From Protula sp. h YS-2021 (taxonomy: Eukaryota; Annelida; Polychaeta; Sabellida; Serpulidae), in assembly GCA_949752745.1 (NCBI GenBank), contig OX457032.1:7950271-8014270 (forward strand): a stretch of 64,000 bases of DNA, written 5' to 3'. Under the pieces are notes generated by a model, which did not search any database, was not told where the DNA came from, and was given only the letters and a program-made list of their open reading frames with translations. The number at the start of each line of letters is the position of its first letter. Position 1 is the stretch's first letter. The position numbers and the translations under genes were made by a program. Below are positions 37,645 through 48,198 of the stretch, one piece after another.

Positions 37645-39819
37645 ATATGCAGGCTTGCCGGATCGTACTTTTTTTAAAGATTTAGTCTTTATTTTCACAT
37701 CGTTCTTTTTTTTGCCTCAAAACGTACCTTTTTTCCACAAGCGTACTTTGTTGTTCTTTTTTTTTTTAGCCCCCGCGTTTTTTTTTCAGAAGCAGAAGTA
37801 TAACAGTTGTTGAAAGTATGTGCGAATAAACGCTTTTAAGTTGAAAAATAGTATATTCTCCCTGGATTTTAGCCTCAATGTCTTGAAATTTTGGTGGAAG
37901 GTAGGGCGCCTATAAGTTTCCACCTGGCTATTGCTTTCTTGGCAATTCGCCAAAAATTGGCGAAAATATATATTAGCGAAAAACCAGATCTTTTCCTTGT
38001 TGGAAATTAATCTGACTGTTTTGAAATTTTAAGTGAAGTTAGCAGGCTTTTCTACTACCTAGCTAGTACTTTTTTTGGTGATTGACCAACGGGCTAAATT
38101 TTTCAGTAAAATCTTAATCTTGGTGATTGGCCAGCTGGCGAAAATTTTCAGTAAAATCTTAACGAACTGCTGAAAAATGGTCTTCCCGTGTTTGAATTTA
38201 AAGTGAAGGTAGCAAGAGTTACCACCTACCTGGCTGTAACTTTTTTGGCGATTCGCCAAAATTGTCGAAAATATTGGTGAAAAACCTTTTTTTTTTCGTA
38301 GCGTCTTAAGCATTTCCAGGAAGGCAATCTGTCTTGAAATTTTAAGTGAAGGTACCAGGCGTTACTGCCTACCTGGCTTTTACTTTTTAGACCAGCCGAC
38401 TATGTCGGGCTGTTCTTATCCTATCAATAGAGGGGTATCCGTCGTCTGTATGTACGTGTGTAAACTTTTACTTAAAATGCTTTTTCTCCTTCAGTTTTGA
38501 TTGGATTCCTCTCAAATTTTACACGAATGTTCTCTAGGTAGGTCTCTCTTTAAAAATTATTTTTTTTGGCGATCCGCCAAAAATTGGCCAAATGAGGGAC
38601 ATTTGAAAGTTTTCGGTTGCCAATTTTCAAAATCTTCTCCCACAATTTTGAGCACATTTTGTTCATATTTTGCACAAATATTCCCTGGGTAGGCCTCTTT
38701 TCAAGAATTACTCATTTTGGCGATCCGCCAAAAATTGGCCAAATGGGGGACATTTTTTAAAATTTTTGGTGTCTAATTTTCAAATTGCTTCTTCTCCCAC
38801 ACTTTTGATCAGATTTTCTTCATATTTTCACAAATATTCCTTAGGTAGGCCTCGCCAATTACTCATTTTGGCGATCCGATACAAATTGGCCAAATGGGGG
38901 ACATTTTTTAATTTTTTGGTATCTAATTTTGAAATTGCTTCTTCTCCCACAATTTGGACCGGATTCTTTTCCAATTTTGGATAGTTGTTCTCTAGTTAGA
39001 CCTCTCTTGAAAAAGTACTGTTTTTGGCGATCCGCCAAAAATTGGTCAAATAGGGGACATTTGTAATTTCGTGGTTGCCAATTTTCAAAATGCTTCTTCT
39101 CCCACAATTTTGATCACATTTTCTTCAAATTTTGCACGAATATTTCCTAGGTAGGCCCTTTTGAAAATTTACTCATTTTGGCGATCTGCCAAAAATTGGC
39201 CAAATAGGGGACATTTTTTAAAATTTTTGGTGTCTAATTTTCAAATTGCTTCTTCTCCCACACTTTTGATTGGAGTCCTTTCCAATTTTGGATAGTTGTT
39301 CCCTAATTATGTCACTCTTGAAAAATTACCGTTTCTGGCGATCCGCCAAAAATCGGCTAAATGGGGGACATTTGAAATTTTTCGGTTTGCCAATTTTCAA
39401 AATGCTTCTTCTCCCACAATTTTGATCAGATTTTCTTCATATTTTTCACAAATATTCCTTAGGTAGGCCTCTTTTCAAAAATTACTCATTTTGGCGATCC
39501 GATAAAAATTGGCCAAATAGGTAACATTTTTTAATTTTTTGGTATCTCATTTTGAAATTGCTTCTTCTCCCACAATTTTGATCGGATTCCTTTCCAATTT
39601 TGTACGATTGTTCTCTAGCTAGGCCTGTCGTGAAAATTTACTCTTTTTGGCGATCTGCCAAAAATTGGCCAAATAGGGGACATTTGTGATTTTATGGTCA
39701 CCAATTTTCAAAATGCTTTTTTTTCACACAATTTTGATCAGATTTTCTTCAAATTTTGTACGATTCTTCTCCAGTTAGGCTCCCCTTGAAAAATTAATTT
39801 TTTAGGCGATCCGCCAAAA

Positions 39820-40165
39820 CTTGAATAAACATGCGCATTGGTCCGAAATACGGACCTCGCATCGACGTAAGTTTGGTAAACATGCGCACTGGTAGGAAAT
39901 CGAACCGAGCATCGTCGCAATTTAAATAAATGTGCGCACTGGTCCAAAATTCAACCGCGTCAATGCAAGTTAAATAAACATGCGTAGTGGTCCGAAATGC
40001 GAACCGCTTATCAACGCAAGTTAAATAAAACATGCGTAGTGGTCCGAAATAATAACCGCGTATCAACGCAAGTTAAATAAACTTGCGCAGTTATCCAAAA
40101 TGCGAAACGCTTATCAACGCAAGTTAAATAAACATGCGTACTGGTCGGAAATGCAAACCCAGGAA
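39820..40165. repeat. Second block of the 51-bp minisatellite, about 7 units
   Basis: Units such as AATAAACATGCGCATTGG and TCCGAAATGCGAACCGC resume right after the duplicated segment, in the same orientation as the main array at 27,565-30,640. The DIRS, SINE and ~150-bp-array segment may therefore have been inserted into, or have split, one longer minisatellite. Confidence 0.88.
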
Positions 40166-40640
40166 AATAATACATACCAAAACATTAAACTTAAGTAATG
40201 ATGTTTTAGACGCGGCGTTTTCTTCTTTTCAAAAGGCACATGTGTGTGGTCGTTTTGATCGTTTCTGCTGCTTGAACTAATTGTGTATGTCCGACAGTAC
40301 ATGTCAACAGTACACATGTGTAGATACAATTTCGATATGTTGTTCGAAGTTATTTTTCTGGGAAAAAAATCTTTGTATGTATTTATCGGTCTATGTTCGG
40401 GTCCGTTGCTAAATTAATTATTTAGCTAGCGCATTGCCATCTCGTCCTTTGAAGCCCAATTTTTCAGGGAAATTGCCTTGTTCAAGCACGCCGGATTTGG
40501 TTTTATCGCTTTTCGTAAGCTGGGGCTTTGTCCTTGGACAAACTTGTACAATGTGACTACCACTTTCGGCAACCAGACAAGCTTATTCATAGAGTCACTA
40601 GATCTCGGCTTGTCACAATATCTCTGGACATTCTTGTTTT
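40166..40640. other. Spacer, no gene; perfect TTTGTCC-TT-GGACAAA palindrome
   Basis: Nothing codes recognisably here. A 16-bp palindrome lies at 40,527-40,542 beside GCTGGGG. A related one (GCATGTCC-TT-GGACATGC) is at 43,001-43,018, again beside GCTGGGG. Both sit next to ~150-bp arrays and may be element boundaries. Confidence 0.5.
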
Positions 40641-42240
40641 GGTGAGTGGTCAAAAACTGATGCAGATTTTGGCGAAAAACAAAAAAATACAGCAAAAACT
40701 TTACTAACTGCTGGAAAATAGTCGTACTGTGTTGACATTTAAAGTGAAGGTAGCCGGAGGTACTACCTACCTGGCCATTACTTTTTGGGTGATTGGCCAA
40801 ACATTGGCTAAGCTTGTGGCGCAAAGCAAAAAAATATTAGCGGAAATATTGGCTAAAAACCTTTTTTTCGTAAAATCTTGACCATTTCAAGGAAAGTAAC
40901 GTTACTGCCTTGAAATTTTATATAACGGCAGTAATCAATATTACCTAACTGGCTATGAATTTTTAGTGGTTGGCAAAAAGCGGCGATTTTTGGCGAAAAA
41001 CCAAAAAAATTTTCAGGAAAATCTTGGAGAACTCCAGGAAAATAGTCTCCTCGCTTTGTGACTTTAAATAGCAGTACCACACATTTCTACCTAAGTGATT
41101 GTTACCTTTTTAGGAATTTGCCAAAACTTGGCAGAAATATTGGCCAAAAACCAATTTTCTGTCAACAGTATCTCCTAGGGTTTTCATGGAAACATTGTAC
41201 AATTTTGGTGAGAGGTAGGGTGCATCGATGTCCAACTATCTATTAGTTGTTTAAGGGATTCACCAAAAAATTAGCAGAAATATTGGAGAAAAAACGTAAT
41301 TGTTTATTTATTTATTTATTTATTTATTTTTTTTTTTTGAAAATTGTTAAACCTTAACTAACTCCTAGAAAATAGTATTAATGTCTTGAAATTGTAACTG
41401 ACGGTAGCAAACTTTAATAATAATATCTACTGTTACGTTTTTGGTGATTGGCTAAAAATTCCCAAAAATTTTTGGCGAAAAACCAAAAAAAACCCCATAA
41501 AATCTTGACTAACTCCATAAAAATAGTCTGACTGTCTTTAGATTTCAAGTAAAGGCAGCAAGCCTGACTGTTTAGCTTTCTATTACAATATTTGGTGATG
41601 GGCCAAAAATTGGCCAATAGTTTGGCGAAAAACTAAGATTCCAGTAAAATCTGATCTCCAGGAAAATAGTCTGACTCTTTTGAAATTTCATGGAAAGGTA
41701 GCAGGCAATATTACTGGCTTACTTGCTATTACTTTTTTTGGTGATTGGCCAAAAAAATCGGCCAAAATTTTGGCGAACAACCAAAAAAACTCAGTAAATT
41801 CTTTACGAACTCCGGGAAAATAGCCTCATCGCATTGTAATTTTAAGTAAAAGTAGCGTAAACTACTGCCTAACTGGCTATTGCTGTCTTCCAATTTTAGA
41901 TAAAGATAGCCATCATTGGTACTTACCTGGCCATTACTTTTTTTGTAATTTGGAAAAATTGGCGCAAATATTGACGAAAAATGAAACTCATACCACAGGA
42001 ATGGCGATGCTCTCAAAGACTAAACTACTAGTATAAACAGTCTTTGGTACTGTCTTGAAATTTTGTTAAAGATAGTGGTCATTGGTACTTGCCTAGTTAT
42101 TGTTTTTGCGTTATTCGGAAAAATGATGGAAATATTGGTGAAAAACCAATTCTTACTAAAATCGTTACTAGCGCTAGGAATATAATGTTATCTTCTTAAA
42201 ATTTTGAACTATGGGAGCGGAAATTAGTACTTATGTGGTT
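40640..42240. repeat. ~150-bp diverged tandem array (subfamily 1), about ten copies
   Basis: GTGATTGGCCAAAAATTGGCG-like words recur at about 40,788, 41,110, 41,262, 41,444, 41,597, 41,732, 41,950 and 42,110. They are linked by GAAATTTTAAGTGAAGGTAGCA-like and CTACCTGGCTATTACTTTTT-like words. The copies are much more diverged than at 35-36 kb. No gene. Confidence 0.75.
41299..41337. repeat. (ATTT)n microsatellite
   Basis: About six to seven ATTT repeats followed by a T run, inside the ~150-bp array. Confidence 0.9.
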
Positions 42241-42640
42241 TTATAACCCAGCCGACTTTGTCGGACTGGGTTAGTCGTATCACTAAAGGGGGCTTGAATG
42301 TATGGGCGTATGTTAAAACTTTTTCTTTAAAATGCTACTCCTCATACATGTTTTACTTCAATCGTTTTGATATTATGCAGGATTGTTCCCTGGGTGGTCC
42401 CCAACCTGGCTATTACTTTTTTTGACGGACAAAATGGCGGCACTTTTTGTGCCCGTTTTGACCCAGTTTTAAAATGCTACTCCTCCTACAGTTTTACTCC
42501 AATCGTTTAGATGTTACGAAGGGATGTTCCCTAGGGGTTCGCCTACCAGGCTATTATTTTTTTCGCGGTTCGCCAAAAACTGCTGAAATGGCGGAACTTT
42601 GAAGTTTGGCAAAAGCTGGAATAAATGGTAGTAAATAACT
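42241..42640. repeat. Palindromic boundary plus two ~134-bp repeats
   Basis: AACCCAGCCGAC-TTT-GTCGGACTGGGTT (42,245-42,272) is an imperfect palindrome matching the one at 35,294-35,313. It is followed by two copies of AAAATGCTACTCCTC...TTTTACTNCAATCGTTT (42,338 and 42,472). Array subfamily 1 lies to the left and these differently phased repeats to the right, the same layout as at 35.3 kb. Confidence 0.7.
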
Positions 42641-43139
42641 TAATTGTCAAACTATTCATTTCTCTCAGTCTTTTTTAAATAGTTATAAAATTTTAATCAG
42701 AAGTTTCTTAGGTGCTTCTCCACCTGGTCTTTGCTTTTATCGCAAATGACAAAAAAATGTCGAAATGTGGGAATTTTAATAATTTTTTTCTAAAATTGTG
42801 TAAATGTCGGTAAATACATGAATCTTCAAAACCCAACCTCTCCAACATCCCTTTTCGGGCAGCTTCCACCCGGGGAAACAAGTTTTTGTGTATTGAAATT
42901 CTAAAAAAGTTACGTTCAGAAACAAAGTACTTCATTGTTTGGCCTAACAGTATTCGTTTAAGAGTTTTTCTCTCTTTCCTTATTCGGTAACTCGGCTGGG
43001 GCATGTCCTTGGACATGCTTGTTTTGGTGATTTTGTCGCCTCTTGAAATACATCTATTATTATTGCCGTTGACAGCTGTTCTTGTTTATTCAAGAAAAAC
43101 GCATACAAACTATTTCTGAGGCTTTTTTAGGACACTTTT
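42641..43139. other. Spacer without recognised gene
   Basis: AT-rich. It contains the perfect palindrome GCATGTCC-TT-GGACATGC at 43,001-43,018. A 102-codon open frame on the minus strand has no recognisable family and is not called. Confidence 0.5.
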
Positions 43140-43292
43140 TATCTTTATATTTTTTATTTTCAACATTTTTGGCGTACTTTTTTTGTTCTTTTTTTTTTTA
43201 AGCGTTCTTTTTTTTGTACTTTTTTTCAAGCGTTTTTTTTTTTAGCAGTTTGCGTACTTTTTTTTTAAAACAACCTCCGGCAAGCCTGCATA
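43140..43292 (+). repeat. T-rich segment ending in inverted CATATGCAGGCTTGCCGG
   Basis: T runs with GCGTACTTTTTTTG and TTCTTTTTTTTTTTAAGCG end at CCGGCAAGCCTGCATATG (about 43,276-43,293), the inverse of the word that opens the T-rich segment at 34,545. It cuts off the DIRS reverse transcriptase to its right. Confidence 0.5.
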
Positions 43293-43308
43293 TGGGTGAC
43301 TTGGCCTG

Positions 43309-44004
43309 AGTAGTAGGAAAATAAGGGTTCGAAAACAGGAAGTGACGTCATCAAACACCCCCTCCCCCCTCCCCCCTCCCTCCCCCCTCCCCCCTCCCCC
43401 CTCCCCCCTCCCTCCCCCCTCCCCCCTCCCCCCTCCCCCCCTAGGGGTCGACTGTCAGAAGTGAGGACCCCCCCCCCAGGACTGACAAAATTTTGTGATT
43501 TTAGCATAGTTATCCGTTTCAGACAATTTTAAGCAACTTTGGTTTTGAGGACACCCCCCCCCCCCTCGGGCTGAGAAAATGTTGTGATTTTAGCATAGTT
43601 ATCCGTTTCAGACAATTTTAAGCAACTTTGGTTTTGAGGACCCCCGCCCCCCCCCCCCCCTCGGGCTGAGAAAATTTTGTGATTTTAGCATAGTTATCCG
43701 TTTCAGACAATTTTAAGCAACTTTGGTTTTGAGGACACCCCCCCCCCCCGAGCTGAGAAGATTTTGTGATTTTAGCATAGTTATCCGTTTCAGACAATTT
43801 TAAGCAACTTTGGTTTTCATGACCCCCCCCCCCCCCCTCTTGCTTAAAATTGCGATAACTTTCGTTATAGTTAACCGATTTGTATGAAAATTTCACCATT
43901 TGATTCAGTGTTATGTAAAGTTTCTGACAGTCGGGGGGGAGGAGGGAAGGGGGGGTGTTTGATGACGTCACTTCCTGTTTTCGAACCCTTATTTTCCTAC
44001 TACT
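43309..44004. mobile_element. 696-bp MITE-like element with perfect 53-bp TIRs
   Basis: The arms 43,309-43,361 and 43,952-44,004 are exact inverted repeats (AGTAGTAGGAAAATAAGGG... inward). GGCCTG occurs immediately outside both ends (43,303-43,308 and 44,005-44,010), a 6-bp target duplication. The interior has four ~90-bp subrepeats (TAGCATAGTTATCCG at 43,502, 43,591, 43,686 and 43,773) separated by C runs. No transposase. Removing it restores continuity of the DIRS reverse transcriptase reading. The superfamily is not identified. Confidence 0.9.
43357..43441 (-). other. G-run tract with G-quadruplex potential
   Basis: The plus strand is a nearly uninterrupted run of CCCCCCT repeats, so the minus strand has more than ten GGGGGG blocks separated by single A. 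It lies just inside the left TIR; further C runs lie at about 43,469, 43,554, 43,640, 43,737 and 43,824. Confidence 0.75.
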
Positions 44005-44746
44005 GGCCTGCTCTGGAGGCGAGGTCCGCCGAGGTTCCTTCTGCAAGAATGCTTCGGATGGCCTGTGCAATTTTCTGTTGTCTTTTCGGTATGGAGAACG
44101 TCCGGGCTATCGATACAGACCACCGTTCCCTCAGGAAAATAATATCCTGTTTTAGAATCAACTCGGACTTGGGCAGATTTACTACGAGACCTACATCTAA
44201 GGCCTTTCTGACCAGTTGGATCGTCTGGCAATGAGTGTTTTGTGTACGTAAGCCAGAAACCAATCGCCAAGGTACTGGAACACTAACATGCCTTGTAGAT
44301 CAGTCAATGACTTCAGATACATCATAACCTTTGAAAAACATACTGAGTTGTGGATAAACTGACGGAAAGTACCAGAAACCAGAAGTACTTCCTGGTTGAG
44401 TGATGTGAGGGAGCGTTGGTTGCTACCTGTCCTGCTGTGAATGCTGTCCTTCCGGTAAGCTGTCCCTTGCTGGCTTTGCTCTCGGAGAGGGAGGGGGGGG
44501 GGGTGACAGCATCTGGGAAGAGGACCTGGCCAGTGTTGGAGGAATGTATCTTGCCTTAAGTACACCATGGAGAGAATCAGAAAGGCCAGAAGTTTGGAGG
44601 AAACCAGATCACTGAGACGTAATTCCGCCTTTGTCCTTGAGGCTTTCAAAGCATGGTCCTGAAAGGACATGACATTAAGGGCATGACGGGAAGAGACCTC
44701 AATGGTCTGGCATCCCTCTCCACCAGGGAAATGTCCGAATCGTTGC

Positions 44747-44747
<1 letters not shown>

Positions 44748-44778
<31 letters not shown>
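44748..44778 (-). repeat. (AAT)n tail of the LINE
   Basis: An ATT run on the plus strand, preceded in the minus sense by GAATAAGCACTATATAACTAATAATG. It marks the exact 3' junction with the DIRS gag sequence at 44,747. Confidence 0.88.
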
Positions 44779-47371
44779 GTTATCATTATTAGTTATATAG
44801 TGCTTATTCTAATAAAAGCTCTAGGCGATGTACATAAATAATGTGTACAGTAAAAGCTAAAACAAAACATCATATACTTCATAACAGTCATGGAATGTAA
44901 ATATTTTTTAATCAAATGACTATAGTCTTATAATACTGATAAGAGATAAGTGTAAAACTAAAGATAATACATTCTTAATGAATACGTTTTAAGATGTTTT
45001 CTAAAAGTTGCGATAGATTCAGCGGCCATTATCTCATAAGGTAATGAATTCCATAGAGTTGGACCACAAACACTAAAACATTTGTCCCCAATCTTAGTGC
45101 ATGACTTTGGCACTTGAAGCAAACACTTGCTATTAGATCGCAACACTCAGGAACTGGAATACGGGACTAATAGTTCTGCTAGATAACTGGGTGCCCGATT
45201 GTGAAGACAATTGAAGCACATTACAAGTATTTTGCATTTCACTCTCGCTTCTATGGGGAGCCAGTGTAATTCGTATAAAATGGGGTGATGTGAAATACCG
45301 ATACGTCCCGTAAACAAGCCTAGCCGCGGCGTTTTGCACCACTTGCAAACGACAACACTGCTGTTTTGATATCCCAGTTAGAGTGCTATTGGCGTAATCC
45401 AGACGTGAAGTCATTATAGAATGCACCAAGGCTTTTTGTAGACTCTATATCCAGATATTTCCTAATACTTGCGATCGAACGAATACAAAACATGGCATTT
45501 TTACATTTCATTGACACAAATTTGTCCATTTTACAGCATAAATTTTTTACTTGAGCTGAACGTTTAACTATAACATTTCCGAAAGCTACTGAAACATTTT
45601 TTCAAAGCGTGAGATTATCCAACAAGAAGAATTTCTGTTTTTTATTCTTTGTTTAATTTGAGAAAAGTTGATGTCATCCAAAGTTTGATATCTTCAAGAC
45701 ACCGGGAAATACGCTGTAGAACCTGTAGCTTGTCAGCCTGGGAAAAGGATAAATAAATTTGCGAGTCATCCTCGTAAAATTGGTATTGCAGGCCATGACT
45801 TCGTTGAATGACACTCACGGGAGACATAGACGGTAAACAAAATGGTTCGCAATACTGAGCCCTGAGGCATGCTGCTTTCCAAGCCAGTTGGGTTCGACTT
45901 CACACCTTCGATTATAACAGACTGTTGACGATCGGATAAATACGATTTAATCTAATCCACTGCAACGTTGCGAATGTTGAATCTGTGCTGGTGTCTTTTG
46001 ATTTAAAGTATTAAAAGCGGCACTTAGGTCTGATAAAATGAGTGCCGTCAATTTCTTGTTGTCCGCACCATGGTAAAGATCATTTTGCAGTCTTAGCAAA
46101 ACCGTTTCTATTGAATGGAATTTCCTGTGTGCTGATTGGGCGGGGTCTCTTAAATTATTTTCGTCCAAATAAGAATATACTCTAGCTGCAATGACTTTTT
46201 CTCGCTTTTGGAAACGAAATTCAAGCTTGAGACCAGTCTATAATTTTGTAATTCGTTTGCATCTAAATCACACTTTTTAAATAAAGGTTTCACTAATGCT
46301 GCTTTCATAGATTTAGGCACTTTTCCCTCGCTGATAGATAAATCTGCTAATTTTGTTATTGTTGGAGCAAGGGCCGAAATGTTATTTTTGACAAAGCTGG
46401 ATGGGATTGGATCTAAATCACGATATGATGGAGGTAACTGAGAAATTATTTTTATGATTTCATCCTGCGTCGCGGGCTGAAAGCTCGAAAGATGACACTG
46501 ATTGGAAAGACATAATTCCTCGATAATTTCTCAGGAGCGGCCAACTCGCTATTGATGTCACAATTAATTTTGATGATTTTATTGACAAAGAAGTCTGCAA
46601 AGTCACGGGGTAAACGTTCTTTGCCGATGTTATTTGGATAAACGGGATCAGATTTCCAGTTAATTATTGATTTTGCAGCGTTAAATAGCATTTTGGTATG
46701 GTATCACGTTTACCAATTAACTCACAATTGAACGCAGATTTGCCCTCGTTTAGCAAGAAGTTGAAATATTTTAGCCAGTCGTTATATGCTTTTTCATCTG
46801 CCCCGACTTCGCCACTGACGCTCCAGACGTCTTTTAACTGTTTTGACACTACGCAAGTTTGCACTAAACCACTTGCAATTTAGTCTTACCGTAACAGTTT
46901 TTGTGATCGCTGGAGCATGTTTATCCATCAACGCAGATAACTCAGCATCATATGATAAGGCCGACTGTGAAACGTCATCATCAAACGTTAACAATTGATC
47001 TTAGATGGCGGGATATAATAGTCTTACTGACTGATGGTGGCTTCCTACATTGTAGCATACAACTGATGAAATGATCTGAGAGGAAGGACTTCTTAGCCTT
47101 GGCATGAGCAATAAAATTATGGCCGTTTGTTGATAAGTTATCAATGCAATGCCCCCCCCCCTACTGCTTGGGTGGGTTCGCCAATTAATTCCTTCATTTC
47201 AAGACACTTCAATATGTTTCTGAAATGCAATATGTCAGAATCATAATCATTATGGAAATGAACGCTAAAGTCACACAGTACGATTGTCTGTTGTTTTTCT
47301 AAATTGGAAAGTAAATCACTAAATTCATCAATGAAGTCACGTTTTGTATTCGAGGTGTCGATGTATATGAG
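44748..47371 (-). pseudogene. L2/CR1-like LINE: endonuclease C-terminus, reverse transcriptase, 3' end
   Basis: In minus-strand order: FIDEFSDLLSNLEKQQTIVLCDFSVHF (EEP endonuclease, about 47,330-47,240, with CDFSVH for the usual GDFNxH); KHAPAITKTVTVRLNCKWF (about 46,920); DLDPIPSSFVKNN (about 46,410); LVKPLFKKCDLDANELQNY (about 46,300); SAHRKFHSIETVLLRLQND (about 46,120); LSAAFNTLN (motif A, Asp replaced by Asn); SDRQQSVIIEGVKSNPTG and PQGSVLRTILFTVY (about 45,900); FYEDDSQIYLSFS (motif C, Ala replaced by Glu, about 45,775); SRLDYANSTLTGI and RLQVVQNAAARLVYG (about 45,400-45,310); GPTLWNSLPYEI (about 45,060). It ends in an (ATT)n tail at 44,778-44,748. There is no RNase H, as usual for L2/CR1. 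Several frameshifts and motif changes show it is dead. Its 5' part is at 55,969-56,119. Confidence 0.9.
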
Positions 47372-47525
47372 AGTCACACCTTGCAGGGCATTCTCAAAAA
47401 GAATGACCTGTGTACCGGGTCGTTATTTTTGAGAATGCCCTGCCTCACAAAAGAGGTGCGACTTTGTTTGCCTTGTTCTTCATAATAAGTCATCAGAGAA
47501 ATCAAAAGAAGTGGACATTAAATAG
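47372..47525. repeat. 155-bp hairpin block, copy B
   Basis: AGTCACACC (47,372) opens a block holding a perfect 18-bp stem: GCAGGGCATTCTCAAAAA at 47,383-47,400 and its inverse at 47,426-47,443, with a 25-bp loop. GAGGTGCGACTTTG and about 60 bp ending CATTAAATA complete it. The block recurs at 55,811-55,968 at about 95% identity, in the same direction, on the other side of the LTR retrotransposon. AGTCACAC facing GTGCGACT suggests the inner ~93 bp is a foldback MITE. Confidence 0.85.
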
Positions 47526-48198
47526 TAGGATGACACGGGTAGGTTTTTCATCTAGATACAGAGTGGAATCAATACATTCAAAGGATCTGAAAGTGTCGTG
47601 ATGCTTGATTCTTGTATATGAGAATGCCTGACTTCGAGGTATTCTCTATTTTCATGACCCTGTCTATTCATACCGAGGGCGTCAGCCCGAGGTGTGAATA
47701 GACAGGGCCATGAAAATAGAGTTTACTGACTTAATTTCCACGTGCCAGACGAATTGACCCCGCCTCCCCCGGCCCGTCAACCCCTATTGTTCTGCGATTA
47801 AGGTGACAAATAAAGAATAACAATCATGACAATGTATAAAAAACTTAACGATCATTCATAACAACCTAGTTAATGCAAGAGTCAACATGAGCTTTTTTGT
47901 TACAAAATTAATATGGAGGACGATTCAGAAAATGATTTTTTTTACCCAGACTCCTTCTGAATTGCAGCGGGAGTCTGGGAATTTTGACATTGATGGGTTG
48001 ATTCAAGTATATAATAATGTTAACAAGCCTGCTGGATCTATCGATACCACAAGCATTTTAAGACCGGATGGACCTTACATAATTTTTGAAAATGAATTTC
48101 GACATTAGCTGCAAGGTAATTTATTTGAAAGCTTCTACTTTCTTCTGTTTAAGTTAATGTTACCCGTCGTAAAATTCTAGCGTTTTGCTCGAGATTTG
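47526..48198. other. Spacer with a 31-bp-arm foldback hairpin at 47,644-47,721
   Basis: The arms 47,644-47,674 and 47,691-47,721 are inverted repeats with only two mismatches, CTCTATTTTCATG and CCCTGTCTATTCA being the matched blocks. The 16-bp centre, GAGGGCGTCAGCCCGA, is itself partly self-complementary. The rest, up to the LTR at 48,199, is unassigned apart from the short open frame at 47,887-48,108. Confidence 0.75.
47887..48108 (+). other. Orphan 73-codon open frame, possible broken exon
   Basis: I do not recognise this. It runs MSFFVTKLIWRTIQKMIFF, then TPSELQRESGNFDIDGLIQ, VYNNVNKPAGSIDTTSILR, and stops soon after PDGPYIIFENEFRH. The second half has a protein-like, non-repetitive composition. 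In the overlapping frame an acidic start (MEDDSENDFFYPDSF) runs up to an eight-T tract, so a one-base slip there could join an acidic N-terminus to the rest. A donor-like AAG|GTAATT follows the stop at about 48,115. It could be a captured exon or the N-terminus of a DNA-transposon protein. It lies between the foldback hairpin and the LTR. Evidence for function is weak. Confidence 0.25.

Larger units (their letters stand above)
36753..39851. repeat. 3,099-bp tandem duplication, copy 2
   Basis: Near-identical to 33,654-36,752. It starts inside the SINE, so its SINE lacks the (ATT)n tail but keeps the tRNA-Leu-like head at 36,890-36,969 (minus). It then repeats the DIRS RNase H remnant, the T-rich segment (about 37,655-37,789) and both tandem arrays (37,850-38,389 and 38,430-39,819). 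A few differences are visible, such as AATAG against GAGTAG near 37,541 and CAAGAATT against CTAGAATT near 38,702. The event is recent, or it is an assembly duplication. Confidence 0.95.
43270..44747 (-). pseudogene. DIRS gag C-terminus and reverse transcriptase fragment
   Basis: The minus strand picks up gag at NDSDISLVE (44,742 downward), then SSRHALNVMSFQDHALKA (about 44,690-44,640) and FLILSMVYLRQDTFLQHW. These match NIMSFQDHTLQA and SMVFLRRDAFFQHC of the plus-strand copy at 61,050-61,240. After a deletion the frame runs into RT: GTFRQFIHNSV and FQYLGDWFLAYVH (44,274-44,240), where the family YLDD box has become YLGD. KALDVGLVVNLPKSEL follows in the next frame. The RT thumb continues as ADLASRAGQVTHMQA on both sides of a 696-bp inverted-repeat element (43,309-44,004) and stops at a T-rich segment. 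The 5' part of this gag lies 11.4 kb away at 56,120-57,240, separated by a LINE insertion. Confidence 0.82.

Noticed and set aside
43265..43507. Gly/Arg/Glu repeat protein on the minus strand
   Set aside because: It is the translation of a (CCCCCCT)n tract inside an inverted-repeat element.
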